20,950 bases of DNA, from the IMG/VR virus record IMGVR_UViG_3300044799_000910, positions 1 through 20,950 of that record. One strand, written 5' to 3'. The notes beneath the pieces were generated by a model. It was not told where the DNA came from. It was given only the letters and a program-made list of their open reading frames with translations, and ran no database searches. Below, piece by piece: positions 14,401 to 20,520 of this stretch (position 1 is its first letter; each line of letters starts with the position of its first letter). The stretch is from a virus. The position numbers and the translations under genes are program-made.

Positions 14401-15450
14401 AAAGTGTTCCAAAAGGGCGATGACGGATTTCCGATTTCCCGCGACCACCCCCGAACGCTTTCCGCGAACCCGATGGATGTCTGCCTGATCATCTTGCAGA
14501 ATGAGCTCGGCATCGGCCAGGTGCCCGGCGCGCCGCCCTCCGCGTGGAACATTTACGATCCCGCGCAATGGTCAGGGGGATTGAATCCCACCCTCATCAA
14601 CCCGAATCCTTATCTGGACGTCGAGGGGTTCTTGTCTTACCGCAACAGCATCTTCGCGGGGTACGTCTTCGACTTCCGTTTTCAGGAGCCCGTCGAGGCG
14701 AAACAATTTCTGGAATACGAGATGTTCAAAGTCCTGGGCGGCTACCTCATCGTGCTGGCGGACGGCCGACTCTCACCACGCTTCTTCGTGCCGCCTTACA
14801 GCCTCCTGGACCTCTTCAGCTTCAGCGACCGCAATATGACCGCGCTGCCGGGGGTCGAGCGGCACGCGATCATCAACCAAGTCACGTACCGGATGGACTA
14901 CGATGGCTCGAAGTTTCAGACCGAACTGCTCTTTCTCTATGCTCCGTCGCTCCAACAATTCGGCCTGGCGGGCCAGCACACAATTGAGTCGAAGGGCATG
15001 AAGCTCACACGCGGCGGGGCGTCGCTCGCCGGCATCACGGCGAATCGCATCTTCAAACGCTACGGCGGCCTCGACCCGGTTTCCGGCCAGGCCATGGGCG
15101 GAGCATCAATCCTCCACCTCAGGACGCAGTACCTGACGCTCACCGTGGAGGTCGGCGACTTCGTTTACGTCAATCATCCGCTGCTGCCGAACTTCCTTAC
15201 CGGACAACGTGGCATCTACAACCGAATCTTTGAAGTGATCGAGCGGCAGCCGAATTTCAGCGAAGGCATGATGACGTACAAACTGCTCGACACGAGTTGG
15301 ATGGCTTCGAAGAAAGTCTCGCGCGTAGCGCTGGATGGCACGTTGGCCTGGCCCCAGGCCACGCCCGCCCAGCGCGAGCGCTACATGTTTGTCTGTGCTC
15401 ACGCGACGAAGCAGTACAGCGACGGCACGGCAGGCAAGACTATCTGGTGA
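11458..15450 (+). CDS. Tail hub protein fused to a putative (alpha/alpha) toroid carbohydrate-active region
   Basis: 1330 aa, GTG start with AGGTGA at 11445-11450 (7-nt spacer). Three parts can be seen. Residues 1-300 are beta-rich tail-like sequence. Residues about 300-880 contain repeated helix-pair patterns of (alpha/alpha)n toroid glycosidase-like proteins: WIYDAALAIIAYAYAGN (312), YVRTGAMAWLCYAYALYM (about 545), CSTEHNVDLYFAF (620-632), SVWQEGTWGVISALLR (782-797). Glu623, Asp627 and Glu786 are candidate acidic residues. A beta-sandwich insert (about 352-525, ending LYFDNLSLG) resembles a carbohydrate-binding module. Residues about 880-1330 (SIDQLEGQGSIGALELEAIDG, LEGRKVTLKVGYPGL) look like the hub or gpJ-like body. 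Likely role: baseplate hub carrying an enzyme against the cell surface or a capsule. Enzyme class is not assignable from sequence by eye. Confidence 0.6.
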   Translation: MTKRVKDFWPGDFERDLKRTLGWLYSRQNAPWDNWQGNARGTNTTPSLCQCGILSTADLSTFAQAAMENIVFDVPPGMTEDLTTGPDGFPLNYSPTLLPRGYIFLNTFQHTYTLTVTGRCFSLLQVASNYRVDFFVWTDQWYYKGSTSLVDASGGMATWSRQINFYSYPGALLAVLYPTSIAQPPSDWEGETLPAGWKAHSNMGVGKKLVNYKARVYDRTNVEYLKEDDIPIIVQDRCHARAGSAKASGSGTPTMHIVWNDPVVGWRRVFTSLQQLAVIDDLPRSLEVPPSDPEFAPDVTSVKPFRVQNRSWIYDAALAIIAYAYAGNFLGALRILDRLKKHLDEQKYLAATTLENCEDGSIARWTKAGDPGAYLETFNDPLREPYGGGKQMNFHAAAAGDNFTYIGPAVYGNGLPDSADFIIQWQFRAAASMTWQFEVSLTTEHNNVTRLKVTSDPAGDPTYDSGTKTITYTIGPSENDYVFWKFDLKALCAELASDTWISTTGFKVVLNQAGGLYFDNLSLGTYQPAGSLSFSYDVFYGLPDQFYVRTGAMAWLCYAYALYMELTADYTPALTLQRMLDFILTLESSDPDLRQGLFYGGFGEYEDPGYHYVPGLCAWCSTEHNVDLYFAFKRAARILPLAATELLTRGTITGAQATSLNTLATTVDSKAANVKTKILTNLYIAPGADPGHFAQGVQDDGTLDTAVALDAAGTWSAIFCHEVGDDTKATECLKFVYQKLYLTNKQIVKSSQPNSWNMAYEQLTPFDGFKPYGTGYSNPPASVWQEGTWGVISALLRCQDVAGVQSYFASVEGSLDAFLTKLVRGQKIIFSTTGDGSLLNYSLASRSLPYEFSVWAGIASTAWLWLTAQNPTLLLAAETTWELRPYLRVPRGVEQSIDQLEGQGSIGALELEAIDGAGYLTGLASGGKLEGRKVTLKVGYPGLTSAEFVTLATQEIEAVTTLGDLTGFVLNCRDLKRTTKAKVFQKGDDGFPISRDHPRTLSANPMDVCLIILQNELGIGQVPGAPPSAWNIYDPAQWSGGLNPTLINPNPYLDVEGFLSYRNSIFAGYVFDFRFQEPVEAKQFLEYEMFKVLGGYLIVLADGRLSPRFFVPPYSLLDLFSFSDRNMTALPGVERHAIINQVTYRMDYDGSKFQTELLFLYAPSLQQFGLAGQHTIESKGMKLTRGGASLAGITANRIFKRYGGLDPVSGQAMGGASILHLRTQYLTLTVEVGDFVYVNHPLLPNFLTGQRGIYNRIFEVIERQPNFSEGMMTYKLLDTSWMASKKVSRVALDGTLAWPQATPAQRERYMFVCAHATKQYSDGTAGKTIW

Positions 15451-15520
15451 TCTAGTGATCGGGTCATCGGGCCATCTAAAGATCGCCCGATGATCCGATG
15501 GCCCGATGGGGAGATATATA
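15449..15520. repeat. Octamer array with inverted halves, nine units
   Basis: Nine 8-mers span 72 bp: GATCTAGT, GATCGGGT, CATCGGGC, CATCTAAA, GATCGCCC, GATGATCC, GATGGCCC, GATGGGGA, GATATATA. CATCGGGCCATC (15465-15476) is matched exactly by GATGGCCCGATG (15497-15508). The stop TGA of the hub overlaps the first unit and the ATG at 15522 follows the last unit after one base, so the array is the entire gap. GGGGAG (15508-15513) provides the ribosome binding site. Confidence 0.93.
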
Positions 15521-15521
15521 A

Positions 15522-16007
15522 ATGGCTCAACTAACTTGGTCAACAGTTCCGGGGGCGGTGGATTTGCCAGATTCAAGTCTGGCCGCCGACCAGCCACTGA
15601 CGGACTACTCCCTTACGAAGATCTCGAATAACGCCAAGTTCGCTGCCGTAAGGCCCGAGACGTTCTACGGCTGGTATCGGAATGGCGAGACCGTACAGCT
15701 CCCGGTCAGTCCGGTGGACGGCTATCACTACACGCGCGCCGAACTCGAATACGAGATCGCAGCCTGGTGCTCGCGCTCGCCCGCCGGCGGCGCGGCCACC
15801 AACGGGGCGCTCGCTAAGCCAGCCCGCGCCGAGAGTAACGACGGCCCGGGAACCCTTTTCCTCATGGACTTCTGGGTCGAGGAGAAGAACGAAGCGAACC
15901 CGGGGTTCGTCCATTGCGAGGTCCACTACCGGGACAATGGAACCGAGGTCACGACCAACGGCGGCTTCGTGAAGGTGCGGACCATCGCCACGCGGCTGTC
16001 AGAATAA
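15522..16007 (+). CDS. Small virion-associated protein, unknown function
   Basis: 161 aa, not recognised. It starts MAQLTWSTVPGAVDLPDSSL, a style shared with phage proteins downstream of the hub. A central FYGWYRNGETVQLPVSPVDGYHYTRAELEYEIAAW and a beta-rich end FLMDFWVEEKNEANPGFVHCEVHY suggest a compact beta domain. The aromatic content is compatible with carbohydrate contact, but this is speculation. ATG 15522 is supported by GGGGAG at 15508-15513, part of the octamer array that fills the gap to the hub gene. Position between hub and fibre adaptor implies a baseplate or fibre accessory. Confidence 0.6.
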   Translation: MAQLTWSTVPGAVDLPDSSLAADQPLTDYSLTKISNNAKFAAVRPETFYGWYRNGETVQLPVSPVDGYHYTRAELEYEIAAWCSRSPAGGAATNGALAKPARAESNDGPGTLFLMDFWVEEKNEANPGFVHCEVHYRDNGTEVTTNGGFVKVRTIATRLSE

Positions 16008-16013
16008 AACGCC

Positions 16014-16104
16014 GGGACTTGGGATCCGAGGTTCAGGGCTCGGCCAGAAAATGCTCGCCGCAATTTCCCGAGCCTCCACTCCCGAGTCCCGAAAGCCGAG
16101 GCTC
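16014..16104. repeat. Heptamer array with inverted halves, GGGACTT type
   Basis: A 7-bp phase holds across 13 steps. The G-rich left units are GGGACTT, GGGATCC, GAGGTTC, AGGGCTC. Three turn units follow. The right units are ATTTCCC, GAGCCTC, CACTCCC, GAGTCCC, GAAAGCC, GAGGCTC. GGGCTCGG (16036-16043) pairs with CCGAGCC (16068-16074). The left end CCGGGACTTGGGAT is shared with the element at 10676. The last unit carries GAGG (16098-16101) as ribosome binding site for ATG 16109. Confidence 0.88.
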
Positions 16105-16108
16105 TAGC

Positions 16109-16771
16109 ATGGCTATCGTTCGAACTGTTCTTCCACGCAAAGGAATCATTCAGCCGAAGCACGGCGACAACTACGAGACGGATCTGGACACCAACTGGGA
16201 GTTGCTCGACTCCCTGTTGCAGGACGCCGCAGACGTCCAGGCAACGGTGCTCGCCGCCGGGACGGTCGAAGCCTGGTTGCTGGATCTCAACCTTTCCGGC
16301 GTCATCAGCGGGTTCCAGCTTGGCACCTCCGCTGATCTGACCCCGACGCTGTCGCTTGGGGTGCTCTACGCCCAGGGCAAACGTTATGCGCCGGCCACGG
16401 CACCCAATCCCGGCCCAGCGCCCGCTGAGTCCACAAGCTACCTCTGGTATAACTCGGCCAGCGGCTTCTACTACAACTTGACCGGATCGCCCGCTGCCAA
16501 TGGCGACGCCTACCTAGGCAGCGTGACCACCGATGCGACGCGCGTCACCGCGGTGACCACCGCCACGAAGATCTATGCGCACGTTCCGGTGACGGCGCCA
16601 GCGGCGGGGAGTCTCAACGTCGAGCACCACCTGGGCCGTGCTCCGCTGGGAGCTCTGATCTGCATGACTTCGAGCGGGGGCGTCTGGTTTCAGTCCTCAA
16701 TGTGGGACGGCACGAATCTCTATCTGGTGGCTTCCGAGGCGGGGGTCACCGCGAAGGTGCTGCTATGGTGA
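16109..16771 (+). CDS. Fibre / tail adaptor protein
   Basis: 220 aa from ATG 16109, preferred over an in-frame upstream start at 15914 that would overlap the previous gene and read through the heptamer element. The N-terminus KHGDNYETDLDTNWELLDSLL is typical of proteins starting phage tail-fibre modules ('..P..G........d.N..liDs.l'). The middle GVLYAQGKRYAP...SYLWYNSASGFYYNLTGSPAANGDAYLGSV resembles the repeated fibre-shaft or adaptor pattern 'yvyvd..G.......P..g....g.v.t'. The C-terminus (HHLGRAPLGALICMTS...SMWDGTNLYLVASEAGVTAKVLLW) is a small beta domain. GAGG at 16098-16101 comes from the preceding array. Its end overlaps the tailspike gene by 7 nt. Probable role: joins the tailspike to the baseplate. 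Confidence 0.6.
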   Translation: MAIVRTVLPRKGIIQPKHGDNYETDLDTNWELLDSLLQDAADVQATVLAAGTVEAWLLDLNLSGVISGFQLGTSADLTPTLSLGVLYAQGKRYAPATAPNPGPAPAESTSYLWYNSASGFYYNLTGSPAANGDAYLGSVTTDATRVTAVTTATKIYAHVPVTAPAAGSLNVEHHLGRAPLGALICMTSSGGVWFQSSMWDGTNLYLVASEAGVTAKVLLW

Positions 16772-19212
16772 CGGGAACTGAGAAAAGGAAAGGCAAAGGT
16801 CAAGAGTTGAAGGTTGAAAGTTCAGCGTTCAAGGCCCTGCTTGGCCTGCTGTTACTTTCAACGTTCAGCTTTCAACTTTCAACGGCGCACGCCCAACAGC
16901 CACAGACTTCTGTGGCGCCTATCTTCAGCGCCAACGCGAAGTATGTCCAGGGTGTCGGCCCGGGATACTGGCCGACAGCGGGCGCCGGGCTGACGCTGAA
17001 CCTGGCGCCTGGCACGGCCTACTGTGGCAATCCGCCGCTGCTGGTCACCTACGCCGGTGGCTCGCTGGCGATGACAGATGGAGCCACGAATTACGTTTAT
17101 CTCGACCCGGCCGCCTCCTGCGCGCCAGCGAAGAACACGACGGGCTTCGCGGTGGGGGTCATCCCCCTGGCGAAAGTAGTGACGGCGGGCGGGGCCATCA
17201 CGAGCATCACGGACGCACGGGGCTGGTTCGCGCCCCTGCCCTGCACCATGGGCTCGACGGGGGCCGTCACTTGCGCGGCCCTCGGCACGAACCAAAACAT
17301 CAGCCTCTCGCCCAGCGGCACAGGCTACACCAGCATCGGGAATAGGCTCCAGACGCCGTACTCCTACTACGCTGAATGGGGCGCGGATGACGTGGAGATT
17401 GCGGCCAATCATGACGTAGACTTGGACCTCCTGAAGGACCCCAGCAAGAGCTCGTGGGACCTGTGTATTTCTTGCGGTGGAGACGAGGTCTCTGCCTGGC
17501 GCGCGGCGCCGACCGCGGAGACCCCCTCCTTTGTGAAGAAGTGGAGCATTGGCTACGACGGCATCGAGAGAGTGGAACAAAACATCCTCGCACCCCGCCT
17601 TAACGACGTGCGCTACGCCAACCAATTCCCCACAATTCAGGCCGCCATCGACGACCTGCCCAGCACCGGGGGGATGGTCATTATTCCGCCGGGGGAATAC
17701 TTTACAGATACGATTGTCCTTCCGCCCAGCCCGAAGATTGTGCATCTGGTGGGCGCGGGAATTCGGGCCACCACCCTGCGCGCCAATGCACCTAACATCC
17801 CCATCCTCAAATTGGCGGCGGGAGACAACGTGGAGGGCGACGTCTTCTCCGGGTTCTCGGTGCAGGCACACGCTTCGGGTTCGACCGGACCGGCCATTGA
17901 TATGTCGGGCATGCGGAGCGCCGTCTTTGAGGACATTGGCTATCTGAGCAACTTTAGCGCTAATTTCAATTCCTTCTTTCACCTGGCGTCCTATCCTGGA
18001 TACTCCTATGGGAACATCATCCGTCACCCCGTGGTGCAAGGCCAGACGGGCCCGCCCACGGTGTTTCTCTTCGACAGTGGCGGAACGGGTGACCCTGACA
18101 ACAACCCCAACGCCAATGCCATCTACGATCTTTGGGTCAACGGGAACAGCGGCATCACGACCGTGATCGATGCCCGGCGTTCGGCCATGAGCACCATTAG
18201 CGGGGGGTTGGTGGAGAGCAATCCCGGGGCCGTGGTGCTCATTCCGGGCACTCACACCGTCTTCGAAAACGTCTGGATGGAACTGAACGCCGCGACGCCC
18301 GTGGTACCCACCAGCGGAAGCGACGGCTCGTCCAACGCCGTGAAGTTCTTGAACAACTATATCAGTTCGGCGTTCACCCTCACCTTGCCCGCCTACATCG
18401 ACAACTGGCTAATCTGGGGCAACCATCCTGCCGCGAACCTGACCGTGGTGGATTCAGGCTCCAACAACATCGCCCAGTACGGCGCCACCTTCCAATCCGG
18501 CAAAGCGGCGGCGGAATTAGTGCTGAGTAACACGACCGCAGGGGGCCGCGATTGGGGGTTGCTGTTTCACGGTACCGGCGGGGCCTATCCGGGAGCCTTG
18601 GTCATCAAAGACAAGACCAACAACTTGAAACGCTTTGGCTTGGAGCCAACCCAGAATGTGCTGGCCGCTCCGGCAACCGATGGACTGGCACTGCGGCTGG
18701 TTCCTTTTGATGACACGACGCCGACCAATGCGGTGTTGTCGCTCACGGACGCTGGGCAGACGACCACGAAGCTAGCGTTTCGCAAGAACGGGCAGATTAA
18801 CTCCAGCGTCCCCAGCGGCACGGCACCCTTCGTCGTGGCCAGCACTACGCCGGTGGCCAACTTGAGCCTGAGCGGCGGGCCCGGCACTTCGGTTTCTGTG
18901 GCAAAGCTTTTGACGCCGGTCAACACCGTTGCTTTCTCTTCCACGCCGGACTTCGACGCCAGTTTGGCAAATACGCACAAGATTACACTGACGGGCAATG
19001 TGACCAGCTCGACGCTTTCGAATGCCAGCGCCGGGCAGACCATCAGCTTCCTGATCTGCCAGGACGTAACCGGCGGGCGGACGTTCACTTGGCCCACGAA
19101 CGTCTTGGGCGGGATGACCATCGGCTCGACCGCCTCCAAATGCAGTGCGCAAACTTTCATCTTTGATGGCACAAATGCCTATGCCCTCAGCCCCGGCGTG
19201 ACGAATATGTAG
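16765..19212 (+). CDS. Beta-helix tailspike (pectate-lyase-like) with repeat-encoded signal peptide
   Basis: 815 aa from ATG 16765 (AAGGTG at 16754-16759), overlapping the previous stop. Residues about 24-43 (ALLGLLLLSTFSFQLSTAHA) form a hydrophobic core ending in an AHA site followed by QQP, a good signal peptidase I site. It is encoded by the heptamer hairpin 16804-16883. Residues about 60-160 are a fibre adaptor region (TNYVYLDPA...GFAVGVIPLAKV). GTNQNISLSPSGTG matches the large fibre. From about residue 288, FPTIQAAIDDLPSTGGMVII plus GEYFTDTIVLP is the classic start of a pectate-lyase-3 type right-handed beta helix, running to about 560. The C-terminus (LTGNVTSSTLSNASAGQTIS, then RTFTWPTNVLGGM, DGTNAYALSPGV) is a trimerisation-like beta domain. 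Likely surface-polysaccharide binding or depolymerising. Confidence 0.75.
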   Translation: MVTGTEKRKGKGQELKVESSAFKALLGLLLLSTFSFQLSTAHAQQPQTSVAPIFSANAKYVQGVGPGYWPTAGAGLTLNLAPGTAYCGNPPLLVTYAGGSLAMTDGATNYVYLDPAASCAPAKNTTGFAVGVIPLAKVVTAGGAITSITDARGWFAPLPCTMGSTGAVTCAALGTNQNISLSPSGTGYTSIGNRLQTPYSYYAEWGADDVEIAANHDVDLDLLKDPSKSSWDLCISCGGDEVSAWRAAPTAETPSFVKKWSIGYDGIERVEQNILAPRLNDVRYANQFPTIQAAIDDLPSTGGMVIIPPGEYFTDTIVLPPSPKIVHLVGAGIRATTLRANAPNIPILKLAAGDNVEGDVFSGFSVQAHASGSTGPAIDMSGMRSAVFEDIGYLSNFSANFNSFFHLASYPGYSYGNIIRHPVVQGQTGPPTVFLFDSGGTGDPDNNPNANAIYDLWVNGNSGITTVIDARRSAMSTISGGLVESNPGAVVLIPGTHTVFENVWMELNAATPVVPTSGSDGSSNAVKFLNNYISSAFTLTLPAYIDNWLIWGNHPAANLTVVDSGSNNIAQYGATFQSGKAAAELVLSNTTAGGRDWGLLFHGTGGAYPGALVIKDKTNNLKRFGLEPTQNVLAAPATDGLALRLVPFDDTTPTNAVLSLTDAGQTTTKLAFRKNGQINSSVPSGTAPFVVASTTPVANLSLSGGPGTSVSVAKLLTPVNTVAFSSTPDFDASLANTHKITLTGNVTSSTLSNASAGQTISFLICQDVTGGRTFTWPTNVLGGMTIGSTASKCSAQTFIFDGTNAYALSPGVTNM
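16804..16883. repeat. Heptamer hairpin (GTTGAAA / TTTCAAC) encoding the tailspike signal peptide
   Basis: The left arm, read as GTTGAAG, GTTGAAA, GTTCAGC, GTTCAAG (16806-16833), and the right arm TTTCAAC, GTTCAGC, TTTCAAC, TTTCAAC (16856-16883) match as reverse complements at about 22 of 28 positions, around a 22-nt loop. It is translated: left arm ELKVESSAFK, loop ALLGLLLL, right arm STFSFQLST, directly before the AHA cleavage site. Degenerate purine-rich 7-mers may extend it upstream to about 16780. Confidence 0.9.
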
Positions 19213-19325
19213 CGGCCAGCTTCACCCGGACACGTGCCCCTGGCAACTGACGCGGATGCTCGCGCGTCGCCCCGGCACTCCCCCTGGGGTTTCCGTGCTA
19301 TATTGGGCGGCGTCAGACGACGCCC
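19213..19325 (+). promoter_or_regulatory. Intergenic region with candidate extended -10 promoter of corA
   Basis: TGCTATATT (19296-19304) is a good extended -10; no TTGACA-like -35 is at the right distance. A perfect GGCGTC/GACGCC stem with an AGAC loop (19309-19324) ends one base before the corA ATG. TGACGCG...CGCGTCG (about 19249-19269) could form another stem. No heptamer or octamer arrays are present, in contrast to the phage operon. No U-tract terminator for the tailspike gene is evident. Confidence 0.35.
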
Positions 19326-20387
19326 ATGGCCGAGAGTTCACAACCCGCCGCTTCATCCCTGCTCAATGCGCTCACCGTCATTCCGGAGGTGCGTTGGTAC
19401 CATCTTGCTGATCCCTCCTCTTCTGCGCTGGACGAGTTAGCTGAGCATTTCGGCATTCATCCCCTCCAGGTGGAAGACTGCCGCCACCGGCGCCAGACGG
19501 CGCGGCTGGAAGAGCACGAGCGCTACACCTTTGTGGTGATCAAGGTCCTTGTCGGCCCGCATGGAAAAAATCCGCCGGACCCGAGCGGCGACACTGCCAA
19601 CCACGATGACGCGCCCGCTTCAGAGTCCGGGGACCCTAAGGAAGCCGCGTCATCTGCGCCCCCGGAGGCGCCGGCGAGCACGGCCCGGCTACGTTTTGAC
19701 GATTTCAATATCTTCCTCGGCCCCGACTATGTCCTGACGGTGGACGAAGGGAATTCGTCCCTGGTGCCCGCCGTTCTGCCGCGGATTGCCGCCGAAGCTT
19801 CGCTCCAAAGTCCCGACCGCATCGCGCACGCCTTGATCGATGCGGCGGTGGATCAATACTTGCCGGCGCTCGACCGCCTGGGCGATTTCATCAACCAGTT
19901 GGAGGACCGCGTTATCCGCCACGCCTCGCCGGCCACCCTGCGCGAGATTTTCCGTCTCAAGCGCACGCTGCTCGATTTCCGCCGCGTGGCCACGGCCATG
20001 CGCGAGGCGGTCAACGGATTGGTCCGGCGCTACGACGCTCCCTCCGCAGTTGCCCGGCAGGCGGACCGCGAGCTCCGCATTTATTATCGCGATGTGTATG
20101 ACCACGTCGTGCGGGTGATCGACTTCATCGAAACCTACCGAGACCTGCTGACTGGTTCGCTGGATATTTATCTTTCCGCCGTCGCCAACCGCACCAACGA
20201 GGTGATGAAGATCCTCACCATCTGGGGCACCATCGCCTTGCCTTTACTCATCCTGACCAGCTTCTACGGGATGAACGTTGACCTTCCCCTTCAGAAGCAT
20301 CCGCACGTGATAGCGATCCTGGGGTTGCTGATGGCAGCCTCGGTGCTGGTCATCTACTACTACTTCCAGCGAAAACATTGGTTCTGA
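19326..20387 (+). CDS. corA: CorA-family magnesium/divalent cation transporter
   Basis: 353 aa. The family signature YGMN is at residues 314-317, at the end of TM1 (about 295-313, ILTIWGTIALPLLILTSF). It is followed by a short loop (VDLPLQKHPH) and TM2 (about 327-346, VIAILGLLMAASVLVIYYYF), ending RKHWF, a normal CorA end. The large N-terminal cytoplasmic part contains WYHLADPSSSALDELAEHFGIHPLQVEDC, the long helices LDRLGDFINQLEDRVI and IFRLKRTLLDFRRVATAMREAVNGLV, as in CorA pentamers. Unusual is a Pro/Ala/Asp/Ser-rich insert at about residues 78-118, between the strands TFVVIKVLV and LRFDDFNIFLG. The expected EMN loop motif is not present as such (VDLPL replaces MPEL-like). No Shine-Dalgarno precedes the ATG. 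Host gene at the right flank of the phage cluster. Confidence 0.88.
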   Translation: MAESSQPAASSLLNALTVIPEVRWYHLADPSSSALDELAEHFGIHPLQVEDCRHRRQTARLEEHERYTFVVIKVLVGPHGKNPPDPSGDTANHDDAPASESGDPKEAASSAPPEAPASTARLRFDDFNIFLGPDYVLTVDEGNSSLVPAVLPRIAAEASLQSPDRIAHALIDAAVDQYLPALDRLGDFINQLEDRVIRHASPATLREIFRLKRTLLDFRRVATAMREAVNGLVRRYDAPSAVARQADRELRIYYRDVYDHVVRVIDFIETYRDLLTGSLDIYLSAVANRTNEVMKILTIWGTIALPLLILTSFYGMNVDLPLQKHPHVIAILGLLMAASVLVIYYYFQRKHWF

Positions 20388-20445
20388 GCCCGGCGCCTTC
20401 CCGGAAAGGGAGTCAAAGGCCCCGGGCGCTCTTACTCAGGTTTTT
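20386..20445 (+). terminator. Weak candidate terminator after corA
   Basis: GAGCCCGGCGCC (20386-20397) can pair imperfectly with GGCCCCGGGCGCTC (20418-20431), with an inner TCCC/GGGA hairpin (loop GGAAA). Five T residues follow only at 20441-20445, about ten bases after the stem, so intrinsic termination would be weak. Confidence 0.3.
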
Positions 20446-20520
20446 CCCCGCCGACAGGTTACAGCCTTCCCAAGCAGCGATACGCGCGCGAAGCTGCCCC
20501 GCGTGTCGGCTGGCAAGTTG

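Noticed and set aside
15914-16108. Upstream in-frame start for the fibre adaptor
   Set aside because: It overlaps the previous gene out of frame and would translate a heptamer array into non-conserved sequence; ATG 16109 starts with a fibre-type motif and has a GAGG site.
16879-18255. 458-aa open frame on the minus strand
   Set aside because: It lies fully inside the tailspike gene, is Arg/Gly/Ala/His-rich with no domain-like pattern, and is a typical shadow of high-GC coding DNA.
19213-19325. Prophage attachment site at the right end
   Set aside because: No tRNA gene, integrase or recognisable direct repeat partner is in the window, so an att site cannot be supported.
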